The notes beneath the pieces are model-generated. The model was not told where the DNA came from. It did not search any database and saw nothing but the letters and a program-made list of their open reading frames with translations. DNA of 20,039 bases, taken from NCBI GenBank assembly GCA_000444245.1, contig ATSW01003055.1, positions 1 to 20,039 on the forward strand. Direction: 5' to 3'. Position numbers and translations under genes: made by a program. Every line of letters begins with the position of its first letter. The first letter of the stretch is position 1. The stretch is from Botryllus schlosseri (Eukaryota > Chordata > Ascidiacea > Stolidobranchia > Styelidae). This document shows, piece by piece, positions 8,674-16,706 of the stretch.

Positions 8674-8998
8674 TGACGGATCAGACGAAATCTACTACAA
8701 CCAGACAACTAAATACGGACCCAACGCTACTTTTTGCCGCGGTGAATATACCTGGTTGCCAACGCAACAGTTTATATGCGTCGTCCCTACGAAGCTCTCC
8801 CGTACATCTGATTTCTGTGAAGGTGGGGACTATATATATGGTAATTTCACAATGGATCATTCAGCGATTAGAAACAGCTTAAAATGTCAGCTCTATAGAG
8901 GAGGGGATGACTTAAGGCATAGGTTCTCAAATTCTGGTAACCCACACCACACATGGGTCGCGAAGGGTTTAAATTGTGGTCGCGACTGCACCAGATAG
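8674..8998 (+). CDS. Last exon: end of LDLa repeat plus cysteine-containing tail
   Basis: The exon follows the acceptor CTAATATTTTCAG; its first base T completes the codon begun by an LDLa exon ending TGC-AG. It reads S-D-G-S-D-E and then about 103 residues to TAG (8996-8998). It starts IYYNQTTKYGPNATFC and ends NCGRDCTR. The tail has six cysteines, in TFC, FIC, DFC, LKC and NCGRDC, and three N-glycosylation sequons (NQT, NAT, NFT), which fit a secreted or extracellular protein. No membrane segment is visible. The sixth LDLa cysteine is probably that of NATFC, unusually far (about 15 residues) after SDE. I do not recognise the tail as a known domain. The partial paralogue at 15177 conserves ICVV, CxG and GNxT. 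Of the copies seen this is the most intact. The LDLa exon nearest upstream is at 1044, leaving a 7.5-kb intron. Confidence 0.7.
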
Positions 8999-9199
8999 AT
9001 CGTTTAATATGTATGTTATATTTGTTGAATTTCTTGCAATGAACTAAATCTTTGCCCTTCGCGCTCCTGTGAGTGATTTATACATGTCCAAATATACTGT
9101 TTCGAATACTACATTACTACTTCATTAGCATGTATAAATACCTGCGCCAAATTTTCGAAGACAGTCCCTATAAATCAGCTGTAGGCTGTATCTGGTCAC
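8999..9199. other. Presumed 3' UTR or flank of the last exon; LINE start unclear
   Basis: AT-rich sequence follows the TAG at 8996. No canonical AATAAA polyadenylation signal is seen before the LINE; TATAAATACC and TATAAATCAG occur near 9135 and 9170. The exact 5' end of the LINE cannot be fixed, so the boundary at about 9200 is approximate. Confidence 0.4.
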
Positions 9200-9266
9200 A
9201 TGGGCTGAGAGAGAACTAGGATTTAAGACTATATTATACTAATATAAAACTAGAAATATTACTCTG

Positions 9267-10074
9267 ATGATGACGCGATCAGGAAAAGACCAGTAAGCAA
9301 TCATTGAACAGATTCGAAACCAACTTCCAGCTATCGTCAACTCATGTCTCGCTGAGATCAACTCAACGAATGCTTCTCAATCTGCTGCTCTGAACGCTAC
9401 TCATCAAATCATCATTAGATTATAAACAGAAAGAACTCAAAAAAGTCCAAGACAGCCAAGAGTTCATTGCTGCAAAGTTCGATGACTTCGAAAAACAACT
9501 TGAGAAAAACACCGCAACGATTAAAAAACATGAAGAGATTATTGATGAACAAAAAACCCAGATCCAGCACCTTATGGAGAGAACTGAAGAGATGGACGGA
9601 CAGGCAAGATTGGACCAGCTAGAATTCCACGGTATTCCTGTGTGCTCGACAGAGCACACAGACTCTCTGGTCATGGATGTCATATCAAAAATCACCTCAT
9701 TGGATGACAGTAACTGTATCAGCTTTTCACACAGAAAATTCAAATCGAACGACCCTAAAGCAAAGCCGTCACCAATCGTTGCTAAATTTACTTCACACAA
9801 AATTAGAAACGAAATTTATGGATCCCGCTCCAAGCTCCAACCGGCTGAAAATATTCCACATGCACCTAAGATTTTCATTGTTGAACATCTTACAGAAAAA
9901 AAATCCCGAAATATACTCTTTGCTGCAAGAGACCGGAAGAAGGATCTTGGATATGCTTATCTGTGGACAAACAATGGTAAAGTGCTTATGAGGATGAACG
10001 AAAACACACCAACTCTACATATCAACAACACAGAGGACTTGGATAAGATGTGTGACAAGAACTTGAATCACTAG
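9267..10074 (+). pseudogene. LINE ORF1 (coiled coil plus FP-like domain), decayed
   Basis: ATG at 9267 opens MMTRSGKDQ, with a stop at 9294, then AIIEQIRNQLPAIVNSCL. Near 9415 the frame shifts to a Lys/Glu-rich coiled coil (KELKKVQDSQEFIAAKFDDF, then EKNTATIKKHEEIIDEQKTQ). From 9574 the frame is open to TAG at 10072. It reads LDQLEFHGIP, then PSPIVAKFTSHKIRNEIYGS, IFIVEHLTEK, NILFAARDRKKDLGYAYLWT and NNGKVLMRMNE. This is the usual LINE ORF1 pattern of coiled coil followed by a nucleic-acid-binding domain like that of baculoviral FP proteins. The product would be an RNA-binding chaperone of the retrotransposition particle. A minus-strand frame at 9420-9800 is its shadow. Confidence 0.75.
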
Positions 10075-10207
10075 TGCCACAACATCCAGAGAAACACTTT
10101 TTGAAGCATAATTTACATACAATGGCTTTTCCAACCCATCATTTGCCTGATCCAGGTGTTAATGTAAATGATACCGAAAATGACATTACTTTTATAAATT
10201 CCTTACC

Positions 10208-11790
10208 ATGCCGGGAACTCCGGAAAACTTGAAAAACATTGGAAGAAAACCTACCATCATGCATATAAATGCACGATCATTGTCAAAACATCACGATGAT
10301 ATTTGTACGATGTTATCCTCCATGCAAAGACCACCCTGCATACTTGCTATAATCGAGACTAGACTTAAAGCTAACTCATTCCAAAATGTTGATCTACCCA
10401 ACTTCACTTTTCAGCACTCCCCCTCCAGCAGGAGGAGTAGGTATATATGTGGAAGATGGATATACATGTATTCCGAGTAGCCTACTTCATACCAACGCAA
10501 CTGCCCATCTGTTGATGAAGTATGGACTGAGGTTACATTAAAACCCAACAGCACTATATCCTATGTCATTGGTGTACTTTATCGACACCCTTCCGGTTGC
10601 TTGACAAAGTTTTTAGACCTGTTTGAAAAATCTATTGAACAGCTAACCCTCATGGGAAAAAAGTTTATCATATTAGGCGATATTAATTTGAATCTTTTGA
10701 ACATGACGTTGCATACCAGACGGTACACGGATTGTATCAACTCATTCGGTGCAGCCCAGCTAATAACACTTCCGACTCGGGTTACCACACACTCCCAGAC
10801 AGTGCTGGTTCATATCATCACAAATGTTACCGACAATAGAACTTGGACCAGCAACTCTAGCCTATGACATATCTGACCATTACCCAATCCTCTGTGAATT
10901 AGATCTCGTGAGAACGACTCCTCCCCCCAACTATACATTACGAAGAGACCGGAGTAATTTATCCAGAGAAAACCTGTTTCTTGATGCATGCGACAAGTTA
11001 AGTGATTTTGTAGATGTCCCTAACACTGCTGATTCAACCCTACTCAACCTCGAGTTCAACAACTTTGTCCAAGATGTCAAAACGCTCATTGATGTTCATG
11101 CTCCTCTTCAAACAATTAGGCCTACAAGACGCAAACAAAAACTCCATCTCAAACCATGACTTACACCAGGCATCCTACGTGCTATCAAAACCAGGAATGA
11201 TCTTTATCGCAAATTTATTAAAAGTAGAGCAGCGTGTGACATGGAACAGCATAGACAATATGCAAAAACATTATCTTCAGTAAAGAACAAGGCAAAGGAA
11301 TCCTACTACCAGAATCTATTCACTAACTGCCACGGAAATCAGTAAGATTCATGGAAACTTATCCGAGGGTTAATTAGCAAAAAGAAATCTTCACCGCCAT
11401 CTTATCTGCGCTCTGATGAGGATAACAGTATAGTTAAGGATCCAACAGAGGTTGCCAACTGCTTCAACAAATTCTTCTCGTCCGTTGGTCCAAGAATGGC
11501 CTCCACAATTCCGTCGTCCACGGTCAATCCGAGGAAATGCGTAACAAGGGTTGGCTCTTCCATGTTCTTCGAACCGACATCACCGGAAGAAGTTGAAGCT
11601 CTAATCTACTCTCTTAAATCTGGAAAAGCAACAGGACATGATCAAATCCCCAATGATCCCCTGAAAGTCATTGCAGGTGCATTAAGCAAACCTTTATCTT
11701 GCTTTTTCAATATGTGTGTTGAATTAGGTTGTTTTCCAGAGTGCTTGAAAATAGCAAAAATATCTCCAGTGCATAAAGCAGGCTCTAGAC
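10208..11790 (+). pseudogene. LINE ORF2: endonuclease and N-terminal RT part, decayed
   Basis: Endonuclease motifs appear in order: MHINARSLSKH (Asn), AIIETRL (catalytic Glu), AGGVGIYVEDG (10432 on, shifted frame), ILGDINLNLL (the G-D-x-N motif), LPTRVT, and ISDHYPIL (the S-D-H motif, another frame, about 10870). Then follow LTPGILRAIKTRNDLYRKF, WKLIRGLISKK, ANCFNKFFSSVG and SLKSGKATGHDQIPNDPLK, the first RT block. At least two in-frame stops (about 11157 and 11343) and about three frame changes are present. The catalytic RT Y-x-D-D part is absent because the element ends at the hAT. A start at 10122 (MAFPTHHLPDPG) in another frame is an alternative to 10208. The protein would nick target DNA and prime reverse transcription. 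Confidence 0.75.
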
Positions 11791-12925
11791 CAGTGGTTCC
11801 CAACCTTTTTCGACTCATCGCCCCCTTTTCAAACTCCACACCGATCATCGCCCCCAAATATTGGGAACCGAAAAATGGGCATACAGACTGAAATCACCGG
11901 CGAGTCGACTAAGAAAAAAGGTCAACTTTTCGGCTCGACCACGAAATTACACTTTTCCAGCTAAATTTTGGTGAGTTGACTAACAAAAAATATGATTTCT
12001 CCGACTTGATTCCAAAACGACCGTAACAGCATTTCGTCACCCCTCCCCAATACGTTGGTCTTGATCCCCATCCATACGGTGATAAAGCAAACTTCTGTAC
12101 CCCTCAGACCAAACTCCCCCGACACCTCTTTACCGCTACTTCTCAGCACAAATCGTTGGACTCTTTAGTTAGTCGGCTTAATTCGCGCGCAGCGCCAAAA
12201 CTTTCTATCATCCATGATTGAATCGGTCAATATGATCGGGAATTGCATATATATTGCTGTCAATTTTTCATCCTCTCTTTGCTCATGTATTCAGATTTAC
12301 CGGTAAAGCTGAGTGAGATGTTTTGGAAAACGTAGGACCCGTAAATAATAATTGAACATATTCGGGCATCCATGTGGGTATAATGACTTCGTTACGTAAT
12401 GACATTTCGTGGCCTCTGTCTGCTATGTCAAAAGATATTCAAATCGCCCAAACGTACTAAACTAAAAGACGCACACGATTTAAAATTGGTATTTCTGCAC
12501 TGGCAATTAATTTTTCTCTGCGAGATGGCATTTTTGGGACTGAGACAGCCTCTCAACCAAATTGCTACTGAGCAGGAAAACGTCAAGCCGAATTCAGCAC
12601 AAGGCCGCCAGTGTAATTGTTTAACTTTTTAGGCCAACATATGAGCTAACGTGAAAAACATACCAAATTCATAGATTCAACTCAAGTCTATATAGCAAGC
12701 GGACTTGATGATTTATTTTTCGTCAGCGGCCAAAGTTTAGTGCGGACCGCATTCGACATAGTTCGGCCATACCTGAATATGTTTGGCCATGAAATTCCAC
12801 AGTCAACAAATGGTTGCGCGTTAAAAAGCACATTTTTTAGTCACTGGTGACTTTTTATAGGGAGGGACTTTTAACTCAAATATCGGCCAAGGCGGGCACG
12901 AGACGAAAAAGGTTGGTAACCACTG
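11791..12925. mobile_element. hAT transposon, 1.1 kb, at the LINE/host junction
   Basis: The left end CAGTGGTTCCCAACCTTTTT and right end AAAAAGGTTGGTAACCACTG are clear terminal inverted repeats of the CAGTGGTTCTCAACC hAT type. The flanks CTCTAGAC and TCGTATGC do not form a target duplication. The left flank is LINE ORF2; the right flank is host sequence also found at 14799, and the LINE does not resume. The interior matches 6838-7740 in reverse. Small frames inside lack any transposase motif, so it is non-autonomous. Confidence 0.8.
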
Positions 12926-13060
12926 TCGTATGCGATATGGAATTGTTGGAACCCTAGAAATCGTCGTCGGTTCAACAGTTCTAGCAGACAGTTATATTTC
13001 ATTGGTATGAAATAGATGTTCTGATGATGTTGACCACCGACCCAAAAACAATGCTGCATA
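12926..13060 (+). repeat. Duplicated host segment, copy 1 (matches 14799-14930)
   Basis: It aligns with 14799-14930, sharing ATCGTCGGTTCAACAGTT, TGTTCTGATGATG and GACC-C-CCGACC. In the common frame both read RYG-x-x-GTLEI-x-VGSTV-x-A and later CSDD-x-D-x-RPK. Many differences are synonymous or conservative, and the one clear length change is 3 bases, as for coding sequence. This copy has an in-frame TGA near 13008. It may be a former exon with a hydrophobic segment; the protein is not recognised. Confidence 0.45.
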
Positions 13061-13303
13061 GCGATGTAGACTTGGTCAAAGATATTTTACGGCCAGTTCA
13101 AGACAATGGTCGGAATCCTTTTTCGTCAAAGGAGCTATATTTACCTTATATTTTCAATTGTCATTTCACTATGACGTCACAATAAAGATTGGTGACGCCA
13201 TGGCTAAAAAATAATAATAAAAACATGCTGAAACGAGTGCCATGTTCGGAGCAACTTATTTTTAAATCGATTTTTGGTTTAGCACACAACCTTATAGTTC
13301 AAG

Positions 13304-13394
13304 ATGGATCGTGCAACAGTGATGAATTTCCGTGTGCGAATGGATTCGAATGCATAAGATCCTACTTTTTCTGCGATGGCAAAATGGATTGCAG
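13304..13394 (+). CDS. LDLa exon 2, diverged paralogue with intact Ca site
   Basis: This 91-nt exon has the same phases as the other two copies. The acceptor is less standard (CTTATAGTTCAAG) and the donor is GTAGGT. It encodes GSCNSDEFPCANGFECIRSY then FFCDGKMDC. Joined to the last exon at 15177 it gives C-D-G-K-M-D-C-S-D-E-S-D-E, the complete canonical LDLa calcium-binding signature, including the Asp before cysteine 5 that the 1044 and 15522 copies lack. Flanking introns are clearly diverged from those copies, so this belongs to an older branch of the family. The gene is partial here; the last exon at 15177 is its nearest partner, with a 1.8-kb intron holding a SINE. The AAG acceptor makes it slightly less certain that the exon is used. 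Confidence 0.75.
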
Positions 13395-13567
13395 GTAGGT
13401 GATGACTAGGATCACTAGGACGGCTGCAAACGTGTGTGCAATTTGCAATTTATGGTATGCACCGCGAACCCAAACAGTCCGAGTTGATCAGGAGCAATCC
13501 CCTCAGCTGTAAATACCATGTGTTATCAATGGTCTTTCTATGTAAGTGCGCATTTTTATAACTATTC

Positions 13568-13588
13568 ATATATATATATGTATATATG
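13568..13588. repeat. (TA)n microsatellite
   Basis: CATATATATATATGTATATA is a short dinucleotide run in the intron after LDLa exon 2. Confidence 0.7.
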
Positions 13589-13714
13589 TCAAAGATTGAA
13601 GTAGCACTGAATACGCATGGCAAATGCATAAACTATGCCAGCTCTGGCGTAAACGACATTGCGTAACGGTCAGGGTTGCGCTTTAAAGAAAGATGCTTTG
13701 AAACATGTTTTAAA

Positions 13715-13770
13715 CCAAGAGTCACCAACACGCGACCCGCAAGCTCATATTTTGCGGCCCCCGATCAGAT
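13715..13770. repeat. Possible hAT end (AGTCACCAACACGCGACCCGC)
   Basis: AGTCACCAACACGCGACCC followed by GCGGCCCCCGATCAGATTT resembles subterminal GCGACCCGC/GCGGCCC sequence near hAT ends such as those at 868-905 and 8180-8229. A 25-bp imperfect inverted match links 13692-13716 (TTTGAAACATGTTTTAAACC) and 14662-14686. The exact termini and any target duplication are not clear. Confidence 0.3.
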
Positions 13771-13979
13771 TTGAGATTTTGGAAGAACACTAAAAAAGAA
13801 TAAAACTCTTGTTCAAACCACGGCCGTGTTTTAAAGATGCTTGTTTTAGATTGATTTTTGTTTCAAGTGCACCCATAATGGAGCGTTCAACTTTGCTGGA
13901 TTCAATCCTCAGCTAATTCGTGTCAAAACTGCATGGTATCATCATCTCACCATCGGGATTACGCGGATGGATAAAATGG

Positions 13980-14190
13980 CGGTGCCGACTGCCGACTCTA
14001 TATTCTTTCTGCTCCTTAGCATCAAATTCGGCCTAGTACCTCGAGTGTCACCAGATAAAATACCTTAATCGTCCTCCGGGAGTTCATCCTCGTCCTACAT
14101 ACAATGTCTGCATAGTTTATGACAACCTGTCGGAAGCAGTTTTAATCTGCTAAATTCAACCATTTCACAAAGCATAATTTGTTCATCTTC
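13980..14190. repeat. Diverged repeat shared with about 18600-18790
   Basis: The two regions share TTTATGACAAC, a following GGAAG-AG-TTTT block and a CATCCTC block in the same order. In both regions the repeat is close to a tRNA-like SINE head. It may be a SINE body or an older duplication. Identity is low, and the boundaries are approximate. Confidence 0.35.
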
Positions 14191-14261
14191 ATAGAAGGCA
14201 ACGCGTTCCAATCTCCGTATGTCAATTGAATTCATCCGACAACAGACTGCAACGCATGAAT

Positions 14262-14465
14262 GTGGCGAGATAGCTCATTGGTATAATCCACGACTGCGAT
14301 GCCGAAGGGTGCGGGTTCGCATCCCACCGAGGTCAACTTCAGAATTCATATACCTAAGTATTGGAGGTTTATCTAGGCTCCTCCTCTCCTCCTCGCCACC
14401 TCATCCGCGTAAGCGATGTCTTACAAAAAGCCTTGAACTGGGCCATGCTATAAGTCGGCAGTCAT
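14262..14465 (+). repeat. tRNA-derived SINE
   Basis: GATAGCTCATTGGTATAATC is a good RNA polymerase III box A and GCGGGTTCGCATCCCACC a good box B, about 30 bases apart, as in a tRNA. The acceptor stem does not pair, so this is not a functional tRNA gene. A body follows: a CTCCTCCTCTCCTCCTCGCC run and CATCCGCGTAAGCGATG. It lies in the intron between LDLa exon 2 and the last exon at 15177. The plus-strand frame across it is a by-product. Confidence 0.6.
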
Positions 14466-14798
14466 GAAAAAAACATTGAGAATATCGGTCTGGTGTGAAT
14501 GACCATAGTAGTCGACAAACACCATGAATATCACAAAACTAACAAAGCAACGCATGTAATTCCTGACGATTTTCCAGGAGTTTGGTGAAAGTCAGGCTAG
14601 CAACATCACGGGTTATATTGTGATAAGTAATGCATTTGAAACAAACGTTATTTTAAAACACCTTGGTTAAAACATGCTTTGAACAGTGTGTTAAACAGAT
14701 GCCTTTCAAAGAAATATTTTTTTTATTCCATAATTATTTAAATAATATCGAAAAACATGTAGCATGAGCCTACGGAAGATTTGCACCCAGTATGTCGA
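14466..14798. other. Intron sequence, nothing recognised
   Basis: This is AT-rich sequence without a supported gene or repeat boundary, apart from the 25-bp inverted match at 14662-14686. A possible splice acceptor TTTGCACCCAG ends at 14790, just before the duplicated segment at 14799. Confidence 0.35.
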
Positions 14799-15064
14799 CG
14801 TATACGATATGGAGTGGCTGGAACCCTCGAAATCATCGTCGGTTCAACAGTTATAGCAAGTAAAAGATGCATATCAGTGGTACGGAATGGGTGTTCTGAT
14901 GATGATGACCGCCGACCGAAAAATGATGTTAAAGATATTGTTGGTCTGCTTATGACAGTGGTTGAAAGCCCTTTTCGTCGAATTAGCCATTTTACCCAAT
15001 CTTTTGAAGTGTCAATGTCAATCCACTTCGATGTCAAAATTAATGATTCGAGACGTAATGGATA
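14799..15064 (+). CDS. Possible exon, duplicated host segment copy 2
   Basis: The frame is open from 14781 to TAA at about 15063. It reads RRIRYGVAGTLEIIVGSTVI, then ISVVRNGCSDDDDRRPKNDV and DIVGLLMTVVES. The relative at 12926 keeps RYG-x-x-GTLEI-x-VGSTV and CSDD with conservative and third-base changes and a 3-base indel, which supports coding. GVAGTLEIIVGSTVIA is hydrophobic with one Glu and could be a membrane segment like those of small tetraspan proteins; that is a guess. Its position between LDLa exon 2 and the last exon at 15177 makes it an alternative exon, an older gene fragment or a conserved intron block. A minus-strand frame also spans it and is less likely. Confidence 0.35.
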
Positions 15065-15176
15065 AAGAAATGATAAAATAAAATACATGTTATAAAAAGG
15101 GCTCTATTTTGAGCATGTTTGTTTAAATTGTTTTTTCTTTCAAAAGCAACCCTAATTGTGATGTTGATATCTTCAG

Positions 15177-15412
15177 TGACGAGTCAGACGAGCCATACTA
15201 CGAACAGGCAATCAATTACGGGTCCAACATTACTTTATGTCACGGAAAAACAGCCGCGAGACTATGGCTACGGCATATATGCGTCGTCCGAATGGAGCTC
15301 GTTCCCCGTAAAGCTGTCTTTTGCGCAGGTGAAGACTGATAATGGCAATGTCACAGTGGGTAATTGTATGATGTCGCGGAGAGAAGATACATTGAGGGAT
15401 CTATCAAGCTAA
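15177..15412 (+). CDS. Last exon paralogue (LDLa end plus short tail), possibly frameshifted
   Basis: The acceptor TTGATATCTTCAG precedes T-GAC-GAG, giving S-D-E-S-D-E after joining to LDLa exon 2. The frame continues PYYEQAINYGSNITLCHGK, then ICVV, FCAGED and TGA at 15337-15339. Against the exon at 8674 the cysteine spacing C-x13-C-x12/13-C is kept, as is the sequon position (NIT versus NAT). After GED the DNA still aligns with the relative, but 2 bases shorter. The downstream frame then gives DNGNVTVG, TLRDLSS and TAA at 15410. So the copy has either a shortened tail ending at 15339 or a 2-base frameshift. It may encode a shorter secreted form or be decaying. Confidence 0.55.
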
Positions 15413-16085
15413 CTTGGATTATTTAATATTCCGCTCATTTTTATCCGTCCAAGAAAATTATTTGCTTGTCGTCATCCGTCCGTCCATTCGTCCGTATGAT
15501 GCATATGTTGACATTTCACAGGCGAATCATGTGGAAGTGATGAATTTCCTTGTGCGAATGGATTTGAATGCATAAGATCATTTTTATTCTGCGATGGAAA
15601 AAATCATTGCGGGTAGGTGATATAGTACGATCTAAGATGACTTCATCATTGAGCCTTAGACACTTGAGTAGCTTGTTTTATCGAATTAAATTGGTCGTAA
15701 ACCATGTCAACATTGCAACAAACTTGAGTATAATGTGCTAAGCAATCGATGGCATACAATACTATCCAAAAGATTTTGAGGGCCTCCGAAGCAATTACTT
15801 CATCTATAGCTATCACATGTATGTAGTGATATTCATATGTACCTGCATGAGGATTCTTCTATTTGTCGGATAATTGCAGCAATGATTAATGCAAACTGCA
15901 GCAGAGACACCTACAATCCCCGCACGCCCGTAGACTAGATAGTAGGGATGGTGTGATCTTCTGAAAGGTTCAGGTTCGTGTGAACGCGAACCTTTTTTAA
16001 AGGTTCTGTGTGAACGCGAACGTAAACCTCATGACGTCACGTGACCTCATATTGCTAATTCGAACCCTGCATTTTAGTAAAGTGA
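15391..16085 (+). repeat. Segmental duplication, copy 2 (matches 906-1605)
   Basis: This is a direct copy of 906-1605 containing the end of a last exon, the CGTCC spacer, LDLa exon 3, the intron start and a hAT left end at the identical CTAGATAG site. Small indels (for example in GCTATCACATGTATGTAGTG against GCTAGCATGTAGTG) and scattered substitutions separate the copies. Confidence 0.85.
15522..15612 (+). CDS. LDLa exon 3
   Basis: The acceptor ATGTTGACATTTCACAG and donor GTAGGT bound 91 nt in the same phases as the other copies. It encodes ESCGSDEFPCANGFECIRSF then LFCDGKNHC: cysteines 1-5 of an LDLa repeat. As at 1044, the usual calcium-ligand Asp before cysteine 5 is His. The final split codon begins GG, so a T-initial last exon would give Gly instead of Ser. 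It is only 110 bases after the end of the previous unit's last exon, so adjacent gene units are packed very tightly or transcripts may read through. Its own last exon is not in the window: the upstream flank of one is at 18980-19344, then a hAT intervenes. Confidence 0.8.
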
Positions 16086-16706
16086 TATATATTAATGTGC
16101 ACGATACCTGGCAACGACTCTGGCCACATAATGCCACAATGCTGAAGTACGTACTGACTTATTAAAGGTCGCCAAATGTAGCAACTGCAGCAATCAAATG
16201 ACATAATAATTCCATAAAATCAATATCTTTTTTCGCTTTGCCCACAATTTCTACCAGGACTCGCAAGAGAATATATGCGTACGCCTTATCGGTACAGGCC
16301 GGACCAGGCAATGTCTTCGACGTCTGAGTGTTGCTACGTTGATGTTGATCATAGTGTAAAACGGGTTTTACCCAATTAACAAGTTATACAGCGGTTGCCA
16401 ACACCGCAATCGCACGGATTTGGTTTTTATGATACAATAAACTTATGAAATCGAGATTGGCCCCGTACGCTTGATAGATTTTTTACATCAGACAACGATA
16501 TCAATTTAATCGATTGGTTGAATAAGTATCATTCGCTGACTCCCTACATGTAGCGCATTTCGCTCTTGATCTTGTGTGACTGTGATTGTGCGTCAAGCTC
16601 ACAGCAGAGAGTAACTAGATCTTCAAAAACGGAAAACTGGATATTTCGAGCAAACTTTTGTACCAAAGCAGGTGAAATTTTTAAGATTGTCAAGGTGCAT
16701 GCTCGT
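16086..16706. other. Interior of the 15943-18462 hAT; no gene recognised
   Basis: There is no long open frame and no motif. The copies at 1459 and 19755 are interrupted before this part, so nothing in the window tests it by comparison. Confidence 0.4.

Larger units (their letters stand above)
9200..11790 (+). mobile_element. LINE retrotransposon (CR1/L2-like), lacking its 3' part
   Basis: The element has two reading frames in order: ORF1 with a coiled-coil and nucleic-acid-binding C-terminus (9267-10074), then ORF2 with an apurinic-type endonuclease and the start of a reverse transcriptase (10208-11790). This layout and the endonuclease motifs fit the CR1/L2 side of the Jockey superfamily. 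LINEs usually lose the 5' end; here the 5' part is present and the RT core, the 3' UTR and any tail are missing. The break is exactly at a hAT end (11791). Stops and frame changes in both ORFs show it is inactive. Confidence 0.8.

Noticed and set aside
9420-9800. 126-codon minus-strand frame rich in Ser and Cys
   Set aside because: It is the antisense shadow of the LINE ORF1 coiled-coil region.
14264-14335. Functional tRNA gene
   Set aside because: Boxes A and B are good, but the acceptor stem and T stem do not pair, and a SINE-like body follows.
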